Assembly (NCBI GenBank): GCA_964534125.1
Contig: CAZHOJ010000009.1
Span: 1-64,000, forward strand
Length of the DNA stretch: 64,000 nt
Source: 2-02-FULL-55-14 sp964534125
GTDB lineage: Bacteria; Bacteroidota; Ignavibacteria; UBA10030
Direction: 5' to 3'
In this document: piece by piece, positions 25,276-34,801 of the stretch
Layout of the letters: each line of letters begins with the position of its first letter
Numbering within the stretch: position 1 is the first letter of the stretch
Position numbers and translations under genes: made by a program
Notes under the pieces: model-generated
Seen by the model: only the letters and a program-made list of their open reading frames with translations
What the model was told of the DNA's origin: nothing
Databases searched by the model: none

Positions 25276-26817
25276 TCAGTTCTTCTTCTCAAGCTCTTCG
25301 AGCTGTCTCTCGATCCGTTCGCGGAGTCGTACCTCCCAGTCATAGTCGTCGTACGACAATGCCTGGTCGAACGCCCGGCGTGCATCGGCGGCCTGGCCGA
25401 GGTCCGCATAGGAGCGTCCGAGCGAATACAGCGCATGCGGCAGGGTCCAGTCCTCTTCAACGGGCCTGAGGGCGAGGATCTGCGGGGCGAGGCCGACCAC
25501 ACTCCGGTGATCGTCGCATTGGCGAAGAGCGTCGAGTTTCCCGTACAGGGCAATGGCCTTGGTATCGTCGTCGCCGGCGAGCGCCGCTGCTCGCTCGTAA
25601 TATGCAACTGCGTCCTCTGTTGCACCGGCCTGGTCGAGATTCGATGCGATCACCGTCAGGACCTCCGCCTGCGTCATTGGCCGTCGGATCCGTGTCTGTG
25701 CACGCCTCCAGTACACCGAATCCCATGGCCGGTCCTCATCGGTGGAACGGGTCATGGCTCTCCACGCGGTGAGGGCCTTCGCTCTGTTCCCGCAGATCTC
25801 CTGCGCGATCCCGAGCCGATAGTAGACATAGTTCGAGATGTTTCCCTTGTTCTCGGTCAGCTCGATGTACTGCTCCCAATGGTGGGCCGCCAGGGAATAA
25901 TTGTTCTTCGTGTAGTAGGCAGAGGCCAGCGTACTATGGGCGAACTCGTCCCCGATGCGCACTTCGTTCCGCCTGTTCACCTCGATGGCACGTTCACCGA
26001 TCGCGATGGCCTCATCGATGCGGTCCTGCCTCAGCTCCCACGCGGCGAACGTGACCAGGAAGAGACTGTTCCTTGGGTACTGGTCCATGATGCGCTGCAT
26101 GTAGACATATGCGATGTCGTACCGTTCCTCGAAGAAGCAGAACTGGGCGAAGTAGAACGCCGCCTCCGTTCGCGTATAGACGCCGCTGTCCGCGGCCGCC
26201 TGGATCATGCGAAGGCCGCCCTCAAGGTCTCCGCTGAAGCCGAGGATATTGAACACCCAGGAGAACGAGCGGGGGATCTTCGACACGAGGTAGGTGAAGA
26301 GCCCGAATCCCATCTTGGCATCGATGGAGTAGATCGGCCCCGTTGCTGCTTCGCGAAGGTATCCGTACCCTTTCCGTCCGTCCCAGAGGGCACTGAGCAG
26401 GTTGCTGTTCCGCTGGAAGGCAAGCCCGCGGTATCCATAGATGCCACCCAGGTAGAATTTTGCCATCAGGTCGGTATCGTCCCGGTCCTCGACCGCCTCC
26501 GCCCTGTCGATCACCGTTTCTGAGAGTTCGAAGAACCTGTCGTACGATGCCTTGTCCTGGGTGAGCTGGTAGATGTAGAAATGGACCATGCTCTTGAAGA
26601 ACCATCCGCGGGGATCGTCAGGCGCGATGCGGATCGCCTCGTCGAACGACGCTTCGGCCCCTTCGATACGGAGGTTGTAGAGGGAATCGATGCCGTGCAG
26701 GACAATGGCGTGGATCGGGTCCGAGGTCGCCGGCTGTGCCGGGAGGAGCCCGGCCAACGCGACCCACGTGGCCACGATGCCCGTGCATACCCGGAAGATG
26801 TGTGTCCGACGTCTCAT
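25276..26817 (-). CDS. Exported tetratricopeptide-repeat protein
   Basis: A 513-residue protein whose start (26817) overlaps the stop of the PAP2 gene as ATGA. A signal peptide ends about PAQP. TPR-like repeats cover most of the rest, for example IEGAEASFDEAIRIAPDDPRGWFF near residue 45 and ARRAFDQALSYDDYDW near the C-terminus. The middle (about 130-330) is helical with poorly conserved repeats. TPR arrays mediate protein contacts; the partner is not evident. The protein is probably periplasmic. The much longer frame upstream to 27462 is antisense-like coding within the PAP2 gene. Confidence 0.88.
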   Translation of the reverse strand: MRRRTHIFRVCTGIVATWVALAGLLPAQPATSDPIHAIVLHGIDSLYNLRIEGAEASFDEAIRIAPDDPRGWFFKSMVHFYIYQLTQDKASYDRFFELSETVIDRAEAVEDRDDTDLMAKFYLGGIYGYRGLAFQRNSNLLSALWDGRKGYGYLREAATGPIYSIDAKMGFGLFTYLVSKIPRSFSWVFNILGFSGDLEGGLRMIQAAADSGVYTRTEAAFYFAQFCFFEERYDIAYVYMQRIMDQYPRNSLFLVTFAAWELRQDRIDEAIAIGERAIEVNRRNEVRIGDEFAHSTLASAYYTKNNYSLAAHHWEQYIELTENKGNISNYVYYRLGIAQEICGNRAKALTAWRAMTRSTDEDRPWDSVYWRRAQTRIRRPMTQAEVLTVIASNLDQAGATEDAVAYYERAAALAGDDDTKAIALYGKLDALRQCDDHRSVVGLAPQILALRPVEEDWTLPHALYSLGRSYADLGQAADARRAFDQALSYDDYDWEVRLRERIERQLEELEKKN

Positions 26818-27776
26818 GGAGCGTCGCTCCCTCGCTGGCCGGCGGCCGCAGGCAGGTGCTCGTTCATGATGCCGTGTGTCCACCACGCGCGGAACCGGTC
26901 GCCTGTCCATATCGTGATGCCGAAGAACAGGGCGCCTCCGATGAGGTCGACGACGTAATGGTACCGCAGATAGACAGTCCCGATGATGAGGAGCGTTGCA
27001 AGGATCCCCACCACCATGCGGGAGCGGAGCCGGTATTGGAACGCAAGAAACACCGTGATAAGGGTCATCTGAGTATGCCCGCTCGGGAACACATCTCGCA
27101 TGGCGTAGTCCACAGGATTGGGAACGTCCGACGGTATCGACTCGCCGGCGTTGATGATCGCGCGTAGCGTGTCGGTCAGGAACAGTCCCGGAAGTTCCGT
27201 GTTGAGCGCCAGAAAGTCGTGCAGCGTGAACCGCGGGCCGACAGCCGGCATCAGGAAGTAGCCGACATACGAAAGGTAGAACCCATAGACGATGAGGAAC
27301 GCCGCCCGGTCGAATTCCCGGACCGGGAACCGCCTGTAGATCTCCACGCCGATGATGATGAACAGGAGGTAGTACGAGAAGTACGCGATCTGCAGGACCT
27401 CCGTCAGCAGCGGATGAGTGAACTGCGAGAACCAGACCGTTGGGTCGGTGCCGAACATCCACCGATCGGCAGCGATGAAGACGTGGTCGTAATCGATCGG
27501 GTGGATCGGACGGACCATATAATAGAGTTGTGTGAACACGAACAGCACGATCGGATAGGAGTACCAGCGATGAAGGCCGATGAGCAGCCTCGTCGGGCGC
27601 CTGGCCGAGAGCGTCGCAAGCAGCACGATCGTTCCGATGACCGCAAGATCGATAGAGACGAGGACCGGCCAGTGCTCGACCTGCGCAGCGAAGATAAGGC
27701 TGAGAAGGATGAGGACGGTCAGGAACCCGATGGAGGCCACATCGAGGGGCGTAAAGATCGAGCGAAGCCGGTCCAT
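26814..27776 (-). CDS. PAP2-family membrane phosphatase (inositol-phosphorylceramide-synthase-like)
   Basis: A 320-residue protein with about eight membrane segments. The PAP2 acid-phosphatase signature is present: FPSGHTQMTL (catalytic His) and RYHYVVDLIGG (His and Asp), with GPRF supplying the upstream part. The layout, with a long hydrophobic N-terminus before the catalytic motifs, resembles the PAP2 proteins related to inositol-phosphorylceramide synthase, which act on lipid phosphates. The substrate is not known. It lies 4 bases after mgtE and is coupled to the TPR gene. Confidence 0.9.
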   Translation of the reverse strand: MDRLRSIFTPLDVASIGFLTVLILLSLIFAAQVEHWPVLVSIDLAVIGTIVLLATLSARRPTRLLIGLHRWYSYPIVLFVFTQLYYMVRPIHPIDYDHVFIAADRWMFGTDPTVWFSQFTHPLLTEVLQIAYFSYYLLFIIIGVEIYRRFPVREFDRAAFLIVYGFYLSYVGYFLMPAVGPRFTLHDFLALNTELPGLFLTDTLRAIINAGESIPSDVPNPVDYAMRDVFPSGHTQMTLITVFLAFQYRLRSRMVVGILATLLIIGTVYLRYHYVVDLIGGALFFGITIWTGDRFRAWWTHGIMNEHLPAAAGQRGSDAP

Positions 27777-27780
27777 ACGA

Positions 27781-29187
27781 TCAGAGCCACTGCAGCATGA
27801 GCGTTGCGATGGTGAGGAAGACCGTGATGCCGACGATGTCCTGGAACGCCGTCTCGAACGGGCCCGCGGTGATCGCCGGGTCGAAGCCGAGGCTGCGGGA
27901 GATCATAGGGGTCGCCGTTCCGATGAAGCCGGAGAAGTTGATGGAGATGAACATCGCGACGCCGACCACCCCGCCGAAGAGCGGACTTCCATGCCACATC
28001 CAGCCGATGAGCCCCAGAACGATGCCGCACGCACCCCCGACGATGAGGGTCGTGATCGCCTGGCGGCGAAGGGGGATCCACCAGCGTTTGATGTCCACCT
28101 GGTTGGTGGCGATACCGCGTACGATCATCGCCGCCGACTGGAGGCCGGTGTTCCCCGAGATGGCCGAGATGATGGGCATGAAGGATGCGAGCAGGATCAC
28201 CTGCGACAGCGTCTTGTCGAACACGTGGACGACGATCCCGGCGATGAGCTGCAGCATGAGCGTCATGAGGACCCACGGAAGCCGGAGCATGGCCATCTGC
28301 ACGGGCGATCGTTGCGCGGCATCGACACTGCCCGACCCGGCCATGCGCGCCATGTCCTCTTCATGCTCCTCCTCGAGGACGTCGACCACGTCGTCGATGG
28401 TGATACGGCCCAGGAGCTTGCCCGCAATGTCAGTGACGGGAAGGGAGACGATGTCGTATTTCGAGAAGATGCGGGCCACCTCCTCCTGATCGACGTCCGG
28501 GGTCACGCGAATGACGTCCGCGGTCATCACTTTTTCCACCCGGCGGTTCGGCTGGTGCAGCAGCAATTCCTGCAGGGCCACGGTCCCGATGAGGACATCG
28601 TTCTCATCGACCACATAGACGTTGTAGATGTTCTTGTGGTCCTTTGCCAGTTTGCGGACGACGCTGATGGCCTTCTTGAGGGTGTCGGTCTTCCGGACAA
28701 TGGCCATCTCCTTGGCCATCAGACCGCCGGCGGTGTTCTCGTCGTACCGGAGCAGTTCCTCGACGTGCGACGAATCCTCGACATTCAGCCGCTCGAGAAC
28801 GTGCTCGGCCTCCTCCTCCGTGAGCTCGCCGACCACGTCGGCGGCGTCATCGGAGGCCATCTCGCCGAGGATCTCGGTCAGCCGCTCCTTTGGCAGCTCA
28901 TCGAGGAGCTGTTCCCGGTTGGTGTCGGAGATCTCCAGCAGGACCTGAGATGCGACGTTGTTCGGCAGCATGCCGAAGAGGTACGCGCTGTCCTCATCGC
29001 TCAGGCTGTCGATGATGTGCGCAATGTCGACCGGCTTGAGGTCCTGGATGATATTGAGGACCATGTAGTCGGACCGCGAACGGATCAGCTCTTCCAGATC
29101 ATGCCGGAGCTCATCATCGAGCTCGAGCGACGAGCGGTCCTCTGCCCGTTCCTCTTGTGCATCCTGGATAGTCTCGTTCTCTGCCAT
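27781..29187 (-). CDS. mgtE: Magnesium transporter MgtE
   Basis: A 468-residue Mg2+ channel/transporter of the inner membrane. The order is standard: N-terminal superhelical MgtE_N domain (about 30-135; LPNNVASQVLLEI), two CBS domains (about 140-265), plug helix and five membrane helices (about 285-468). The pore motif region GNTGLQSAAMIVRGIA and the family signature FSGFIGTATPM are present. Mg2+ binding between the N and CBS domains closes the pore. It follows rsmA by 17 bases on the same strand. Confidence 0.96.
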   Translation of the reverse strand: MAENETIQDAQEERAEDRSSLELDDELRHDLEELIRSRSDYMVLNIIQDLKPVDIAHIIDSLSDEDSAYLFGMLPNNVASQVLLEISDTNREQLLDELPKERLTEILGEMASDDAADVVGELTEEEAEHVLERLNVEDSSHVEELLRYDENTAGGLMAKEMAIVRKTDTLKKAISVVRKLAKDHKNIYNVYVVDENDVLIGTVALQELLLHQPNRRVEKVMTADVIRVTPDVDQEEVARIFSKYDIVSLPVTDIAGKLLGRITIDDVVDVLEEEHEEDMARMAGSGSVDAAQRSPVQMAMLRLPWVLMTLMLQLIAGIVVHVFDKTLSQVILLASFMPIISAISGNTGLQSAAMIVRGIATNQVDIKRWWIPLRRQAITTLIVGGACGIVLGLIGWMWHGSPLFGGVVGVAMFISINFSGFIGTATPMISRSLGFDPAITAGPFETAFQDIVGITVFLTIATLMLQWL

Positions 29188-29204
29188 ATTCCCGCGCCTG
29201 GTAC

Positions 29205-30086
29205 CTATGCCGATCGTGGTGTTGTCCCTGCTGTGGCCGCGTGTGCGATGCGTTCAGCAAGCGTGATGAATTCCTGTGGTGCGAGTTCTTCCGGCCGTTT
29301 CCCAAGGTACTCGCTCACCTGAGCGAACACAGGGTCCTCGTATCCCATGTATCGCAGACCGTTGCGGACCGTCTTGCGGCGTTTTCCGAACAGCCCGCGG
29401 ACGAGCTTTCTGAACGTGCCGTCAAGTTCGGGGTCGGGGCCTTCCTGGAGCCTCACATGCACGACGCTCGAATCCACGTCGGGGACGGGTGTGAAGCACC
29501 TCCGTGACACCTGGAACGCCCGGCGGGGCTCTGCGTACACCTGCGTGCAGACGGAGAGGATCCCGTATTGCTTTGTCCGGGGCCGCGCCACAAGCCGGTC
29601 TGCAACCTCGGCCTGCATCATGAGCGTGGCATCGATGATCGACCGCCTGTGCTCGAACATCCAGAAGAGGATGTCGGACGTGATGTTGTACGGGATGTTC
29701 CCGGCAATGCGGATCTGCGACGAGCCTGCAAGCGTCGAAGGTTCAAGGTCCCTGATATCGCGATGCAGGATCTCGGCGGTCTCACCGAATTCCCGACGGA
29801 GCCCGTCAATGGCCCGCCCATCTATCTCTATGCCAATGAGTCTGCATCGCCCTGCGAGAAGGCGTGTCAGCGCTCCCGTGCCGGGTCCGATCTCGACGAT
29901 CGTGTCGTGCTCCCGGGGAGCGATGAGGGCAGCGATCTTCCGCAGGATGTTCTGATCGTGCAGAAAATGCTGTCCGAGCGACTTCTTTGGCTGGAGGGTC
30001 CGATGCAATCTGACAATGTACGAAGACGCAGACAGAATGTGAAAGAATGAACGCTTCTGCCGCCGCTCAACCCCATTCGCCTCCAT
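29205..30086 (-). CDS. rsmA: 16S rRNA dimethyladenosine transferase RsmA (KsgA)
   Basis: A 293-residue SAM-dependent methyltransferase that dimethylates two adjacent adenosines near the 3' end of 16S rRNA during 30S maturation. PKKSLGQHFLHDQNILRKI is the family opening; VEIGPGTGALT binds SAM; GNIPYNITSDIL is the NIPY catalytic motif; PVPDVDSSVVHV is the C-terminal signature. The start is uncertain: the ATG at 30086 has a weak GGGAAG upstream, and 30134 is also possible; about 35 residues precede the conserved core, more than usual. Divergent from the glycosyltransferase gene. Confidence 0.95.
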   Translation of the reverse strand: MEANGVERRQKRSFFHILSASSYIVRLHRTLQPKKSLGQHFLHDQNILRKIAALIAPREHDTIVEIGPGTGALTRLLAGRCRLIGIEIDGRAIDGLRREFGETAEILHRDIRDLEPSTLAGSSQIRIAGNIPYNITSDILFWMFEHRRSIIDATLMMQAEVADRLVARPRTKQYGILSVCTQVYAEPRRAFQVSRRCFTPVPDVDSSVVHVRLQEGPDPELDGTFRKLVRGLFGKRRKTVRNGLRYMGYEDPVFAQVSEYLGKRPEELAPQEFITLAERIAHAATAGTTPRSA

Positions 30087-30182
30087 GTTCGCTTCTTCCC
30101 GCCGGAGAGCCGAATGCTCACCTTGCTTATCCATGCAAAACTAGACATATTTTACAGCTTTTACCCGTTTTCCCGAGCCCTC

Positions 30183-31148
30183 ATGCCAACTTCACACCCA
30201 ACTTCCAGACGACATACTGTACCCAAAGTCAGCGTTGTGATTCCGCTGTTCAACGAAGAGGGATCCCTCCCGGAACTCTATGACCTTCTTGTGACGGTAT
30301 TCCGGGAGAAGCGATGGTCGTATGAGCTCTTATTCGTGGACGACGGGAGCACGGACGGCTCGTTCGAGGTCCTCAAGACCCTTCATGCGAAGGACCGGAA
30401 CGTGAAGGTCATCCGCTTCCGGAGGAATTTCGGCAAGTCTGCTGCGCTGTCCGTCGCTTTCAACGAGGCGCGCGGAGAGTTCGTCATCACGATGGACGCC
30501 GACCTCCAGGATGACCCCCGGGAGATCCCGGGATTGATAGAAGACCTCGGGGATTCCTACGACCTTGTTTCCGGCTGGAAGAGGAAACGCTTCGATCCCA
30601 TCACCAAGACCATCCCCTCCAAGTTCTTCAATTTCGTGACCGGGCAGATGACCGGCATTCCCATCCACGATTTCAATTGCGGTCTCAAGGCCTACCGGCG
30701 GGAGGTCGTCAAGTCTGTCCACGTGTATGGCGAATTGCATCGCTACATCCCGGCGCTGGCACACTGGGCCGGATTCCGGGTGACGGAGCGGGTCGTCCAT
30801 CATCACCCCCGTAAGTATGGCAGGACGAAGTTCGGGGTGAGCAGATTCCTGTACGGTTTTCTGGACCTGCTGACGGTCCTGTTCACCACCCGCTATATCC
30901 GCCGTCCGCTTCACCTGTTCGGTATCTGGGGGGTCCTGTCGCTCGTCGCCGGCATCATCATCGATGGCTGGCTGTCGTTCGAGTGGTTCATGGGATGGAC
31001 ATCCCTCAGCAACAGGCCGCTCTTCATGGTCGGGTTCCTCCTCATCATCGTCGGCGTGCAGTTCATCTCCATCGGATTGCTCGGGGAGATGATGTCGCGC
31101 CACGAAAAGGACGAGGAGACGTACTCGATCCGGGAGGTACTTCGCTAG
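30183..31148 (+). CDS. Family 2 glycosyltransferase, DPM/ArnC-like
   Basis: A 321-residue GT-A enzyme. VSVVIPLFNEEGSL opens the nucleotide-binding domain, DDGSTDGS and the DADLQDD motif bind the sugar nucleotide and metal, and two C-terminal membrane helices (about 230-300) anchor it. Enzymes of this kind transfer a sugar to undecaprenyl or dolichyl phosphate at the cytosolic face, providing lipid-linked sugars for membrane glycosyltransferases such as those encoded downstream. The ATG at 30183 was chosen because the upstream in-frame stretch overlaps the rsmA leader. It is the first gene of the rightward polysaccharide block; the next begins 1 base after its stop. Confidence 0.92.
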   Translation: MPTSHPTSRRHTVPKVSVVIPLFNEEGSLPELYDLLVTVFREKRWSYELLFVDDGSTDGSFEVLKTLHAKDRNVKVIRFRRNFGKSAALSVAFNEARGEFVITMDADLQDDPREIPGLIEDLGDSYDLVSGWKRKRFDPITKTIPSKFFNFVTGQMTGIPIHDFNCGLKAYRREVVKSVHVYGELHRYIPALAHWAGFRVTERVVHHHPRKYGRTKFGVSRFLYGFLDLLTVLFTTRYIRRPLHLFGIWGVLSLVAGIIIDGWLSFEWFMGWTSLSNRPLFMVGFLLIIVGVQFISIGLLGEMMSRHEKDEETYSIREVLR

Positions 31149-32285
31149 ATGGGGTCCGCTGCCCGGCCGGTCCTGAAGACCGATTGCCGCCATTTCCGCG
31201 GGGACGTTCCGTGTGCTCCCCACAAACGTCATGGCGTCCACTGCATAGGACCCGACGGCGAGGCGTGCACACACTACGACCCCGTCTCCTTCACGGTGCT
31301 GATCATCAAGCTTGGCGCCATCGGCGACGTGATCCGCACGACACCGCTCATCACACGCATCCGGGAGACCTACCGCGGCGCTCATATCACCTGGCTGACG
31401 CACACGCCTGAGATCCTTCCCTCGCTCGTCGACCGGCCGCTTCCGTACACCATGCAGAGCGTGGTGACCCTCCGCTCACAGTACTTCGATCTGCTCATCA
31501 ATCTGGACAAGGACAGCGATGCCTGCGCTCTTGCCGATCAGATCAACGCTGACCAGAAGAAGGGATTCCTCCTGAAGAACGGCGTCCCTGCCCCGGCGAA
31601 CAAGGATGCGGAGCACAAGTACCTGACCGGCGTCTTCGATGACCTGAGCAAGGCGAGCACGAAGAGCTACATGCAGGAGATGTTCGAGATCTGCGGCTTC
31701 GAGTTCAGGGGAGAACGGTACATCCTGGACCGTGTGACGTACGAGAAGAAGACCTGGAAATTCCCGGCCGGGAGACCAGTGATCGGCCTCAACACCGGAT
31801 GCGGAGGACGCTGGACGTCACGTCTGTGGGATGACGCAAACTGGGTCTCCCTGGCAAAACACCTGACGTCCAGGGGATACGCCGTTGTGCTGCTCGGCGG
31901 AGAGCAGGAGCACGCCCGCAACACCGCCATGGCGAAGAAGGCCGGTGTTCTCTACTTCGGGCATTATCCGCTCGCACAGTTCGTCGCACTGCTCGACCGT
32001 TGCGATCTCGTCGTCACAGCGGTGACCATGGCCATGCATCTGACCATCGGCCTCGGCAAACGCATCGTTCTGTTCAACAACATCTTCAACAGGCACGAGT
32101 TCGACCTCTACGGGCTGGGCGAGGTGCTCGAACCGGCACAGCCCTGCACCTGCTTCTACAGCCCCACCTGCACCAACGACGCGTACCGTTGCATGGACCA
32201 CCTGTCGGTCGATGCCGTACTGGACGCATGCTCCCGGTTGCTTCCCGTCGCCCCTGCGCGCCGAAAAGCACAGCGCCATGCATGA
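31149..32285 (+). CDS. Family 9 (heptosyltransferase-like) glycosyltransferase with Cys/His-rich N-terminus
   Basis: A 378-residue GT-B enzyme. IIKLGAIGDVIRTTPLI is the typical GT9 opening, GLNTGCGGRW and VLLGGEQE mark the donor domain, and TAVTMAMHLTIGLGK the acceptor/nucleotide region. GT9 enzymes add heptose or similar sugars to lipopolysaccharide cores. Ahead of the domain are about 48 extra residues with Cys13, Cys22, Cys32, Cys40 and four His, in a CRHF-G--PC--HK--GVHC pattern that suggests a metal site. The C-terminal CTCFYSPTCTNDAYRC segment adds four more Cys. The first codon follows the upstream stop directly. Confidence 0.9.
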   Translation: MGSAARPVLKTDCRHFRGDVPCAPHKRHGVHCIGPDGEACTHYDPVSFTVLIIKLGAIGDVIRTTPLITRIRETYRGAHITWLTHTPEILPSLVDRPLPYTMQSVVTLRSQYFDLLINLDKDSDACALADQINADQKKGFLLKNGVPAPANKDAEHKYLTGVFDDLSKASTKSYMQEMFEICGFEFRGERYILDRVTYEKKTWKFPAGRPVIGLNTGCGGRWTSRLWDDANWVSLAKHLTSRGYAVVLLGGEQEHARNTAMAKKAGVLYFGHYPLAQFVALLDRCDLVVTAVTMAMHLTIGLGKRIVLFNNIFNRHEFDLYGLGEVLEPAQPCTCFYSPTCTNDAYRCMDHLSVDAVLDACSRLLPVAPARRKAQRHA

Positions 32286-33186
32286 ATGCCCGCTCTGCTC
32301 CGGGTCCGGGGCAGTCACGTTCCCGATCGCCTATACCCTGAAGGGCTCGGGCTTTCGTGCGGTCCGGTGCACTTCCTGTTCTTTCGTGTACGTCGTTCCG
32401 CGTCCGACCGACGCGGACCTCGCAGTGATGTACTCGGACGAGTATTTCCTTTTCGACGGAGCATCATTCGGTGCACATGCATCGACGGACTACGAGACGG
32501 CCGCCCGGCAGGGGGCCGTGAAATTTCCGGTCATCCTCGGTCACATCGGGAGGTACAAGCCTTCCGGTTCGTTCTTCGAGGTCGGATGCGGCATGGGGTA
32601 TTTCCTCGACTACGCCCGGGCTCACGGCTACGAGGTCTCGGGCATCGAATACTCTGCCCTCGGTGCGGAAAAGTGCCGGACAATGTTCGGACTCGATGTG
32701 CGACAGAGCTCGCTGGAATCCTATGATGCCCGGGGAAAGCAGTTCGATGTGATCTTCCTCGGGGATGTTCTCGAACATCTCGTGGACCCCCTGGGAATGG
32801 CGCGGAAATGCCGTTCCATGCTTGCTCCGGGAGGCATCCTCGCGCTCGAGATCCCGTCGATGTTCAACAGTATCGTCGGGAGGCTTGCAGTACATCTCTT
32901 CCGGATGGCCGGACACGTGAAACAGATGCCGATGCCCCCGTACCATGTGAACGAGTTCGTTCCGGCAACGCTTCGCCGTCTCTTCGCACGCTCAGGATTC
33001 GAGGATGTGACGATCATCCAGCGCATCAAGAGGCCCTCGACCATTACCCTGCGTGGCGCTTTCTATGAACGGTGGGGAAAGCTGCTTCTGCAGTACCCCA
33101 ATTTCATGGTCACGTCCGCGTTCGGCGTGTTCGGCGACCGGCTGCTCGGGATCGGACGGAATCCAGCACACACAGGGAGCGCTTAG
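32278..33186 (+). CDS. Zinc-ribbon class I SAM methyltransferase
   Basis: A 302-residue protein beginning MHECPLCSG, with a second CTSC pair making a zinc ribbon (residues 4-40). A Rossmann methyltransferase domain follows: FEVGCGMGYFLDYA (SAM motif I) and FLGDVLEHLVDPLGMA. This C..C-methyltransferase architecture is common in surface-polysaccharide and modified-sugar loci. The start overlaps the GT9 gene by 8 bases; a longer frame to 32212 is a shadow. The methylated group is unknown. Confidence 0.9.
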   Translation: MHECPLCSGSGAVTFPIAYTLKGSGFRAVRCTSCSFVYVVPRPTDADLAVMYSDEYFLFDGASFGAHASTDYETAARQGAVKFPVILGHIGRYKPSGSFFEVGCGMGYFLDYARAHGYEVSGIEYSALGAEKCRTMFGLDVRQSSLESYDARGKQFDVIFLGDVLEHLVDPLGMARKCRSMLAPGGILALEIPSMFNSIVGRLAVHLFRMAGHVKQMPMPPYHVNEFVPATLRRLFARSGFEDVTIIQRIKRPSTITLRGAFYERWGKLLLQYPNFMVTSAFGVFGDRLLGIGRNPAHTGSA

Positions 33187-33190
33187 GACC

Positions 33191-34801
33191 ATGCCGCGCG
33201 ACCGACAGGGCAAGAAGAGCATCGACGCGCCATCGGGCGCTCTCCTCGTTCCTGCGCTGGAGCGTATCACCAGTCATCCGCGAGCTGTGTGGGTCCTCGG
33301 CGGCATTCATGCGCTCGTCATGCTGTACATCGGTCTGCGATATCACATCGTAGGGGACTACGGCGTGGAGACCGACTTCTTTTGGTCCTATGTGCCGTCG
33401 GCGGAGCAGGTGCTGAACGGGACCATCCTCATCGAGGACTTCCGCGGACCCGTTTATCCCATCCTCCTCGCGCTCCTGAACCTCTTCGTCGGAGACTATT
33501 TCACCGCGGGGATCATCCTTTCGACGCTCAGCGCTTCTGCGGCCGTGATGGCCGTCTTTTCGCTCCTCACGATGTATGTCCGGACCGATGCTGCGCTGTT
33601 CGGCGCGCTCCTTGTCGCATCCTCTTCATATGTCGTGCAGTACACGTACACGGCCGGGACGGATATGCTCTTTGCGGCATTGCTGCTCAGTGGCGCCTAT
33701 CTCTTCCTGCGTAACGAGACTGCCCGACGTCGAGACCTCCTTCTGGCGGCCCTGCTCTTTGCGCTCGCCTATCTGACGCGGTACAACGGGATCTTCGTTC
33801 TTGTCGCGGTGCCTGCGGTCATCATCGTTGCCGATCCGTTCTCCCTTCCGATGAAGGAGCGGATCAGGACGGCGCTCGTGCCGCTGGGTGCGTTCTTCCT
33901 GTTCATCGCTCCCTGGGGTATCTATTGCCTCATCGAAAAAGGGAGCTTCTTCTACAGCCTGAACCACCTCAATATTGCGTACGAGATGTTCGCCAAGGGA
34001 AAGGTGTCGTGGGACGAGTACTGGCAGACGGCATACCAAACGTATGGCTCGCTGCTTGCCGTCGTGCTTGCCGACCCTGCCATGTTCGCCGGGCGGGTCA
34101 TCACGAATGCCTACGAACATGCCTACGGAGACCTTTCGTCGCTGATGGGATGGATACTTGCCGTTCCCGCCCTCATCGGGGGAGTGCTGCTCGTTCGGGA
34201 GCGTCCCGGGAAGCGGTTCGGCGCATTCTATCTCTTCTTCGGCCTGAACTTCTCCATCCTGCTCCTGGTCTTCTACGGAGAGCGATTCTCGATGTCGATG
34301 CTGCCGGCGTATGTCCTGAGCGCACTCTGGCTGGCGGGCCATCCTGCGCTGCGTCGCACGCGGGTGTGGAAGCTGGTTCCGGCCGGCGGTCTGTTGCTCA
34401 TCCTGCTGCTCGGCGCAACAGTTCAGCGTTCGTACGCCTACAACAGGGAGATGATCGCGTCCGGTCCGACGGAGCTGCTTGAGCTGGCCCGATGGACGGA
34501 ACAGAACGTGATGCGGAGTGAGGGAAAGAGGCCGCTTGTGGTCTCGAGGAAGCCGCACGCCGGATACTATCTCAACATGGACTGGGAGTATTTTCCCGTC
34601 GTACAGACATTTCCCGAACTGCTCGACGCACTCCGGAAGATGAACGCGGACTACCTCTTGTTCGGGTTGATGGAGGCGGGTATGCGGCCGCAGTTCCAGG
34701 ACCTGCTCGATCCGAGGAAGGCGGTGCCCGGACTCGTCCCGATCGTCTATACATATGCACCGCCCGCGGTGCTCTATAAGGTGGAGCCATTGTCCGAATG
34801 A
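33191..34801 (+). CDS. ArnT/PMT-like membrane glycosyltransferase
   Basis: A 536-residue polytopic protein with about 11 hydrophobic segments and a soluble C-terminal part (about 430-536). The first external loop has VETDFFWSYVPSAEQVLNG with an acidic pair, as in GT39/GT83 enzymes that use polyprenyl-phosphate sugars on the outer face of the inner membrane. Sequence similarity is too low to name a substrate. The start at 33191, 4 bases after the methyltransferase stop, was chosen over an antisense-like extension. Its stop overlaps the next start (ATGA). Confidence 0.85.
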   Translation: MPRDRQGKKSIDAPSGALLVPALERITSHPRAVWVLGGIHALVMLYIGLRYHIVGDYGVETDFFWSYVPSAEQVLNGTILIEDFRGPVYPILLALLNLFVGDYFTAGIILSTLSASAAVMAVFSLLTMYVRTDAALFGALLVASSSYVVQYTYTAGTDMLFAALLLSGAYLFLRNETARRRDLLLAALLFALAYLTRYNGIFVLVAVPAVIIVADPFSLPMKERIRTALVPLGAFFLFIAPWGIYCLIEKGSFFYSLNHLNIAYEMFAKGKVSWDEYWQTAYQTYGSLLAVVLADPAMFAGRVITNAYEHAYGDLSSLMGWILAVPALIGGVLLVRERPGKRFGAFYLFFGLNFSILLLVFYGERFSMSMLPAYVLSALWLAGHPALRRTRVWKLVPAGGLLLILLLGATVQRSYAYNREMIASGPTELLELARWTEQNVMRSEGKRPLVVSRKPHAGYYLNMDWEYFPVVQTFPELLDALRKMNADYLLFGLMEAGMRPQFQDLLDPRKAVPGLVPIVYTYAPPAVLYKVEPLSE

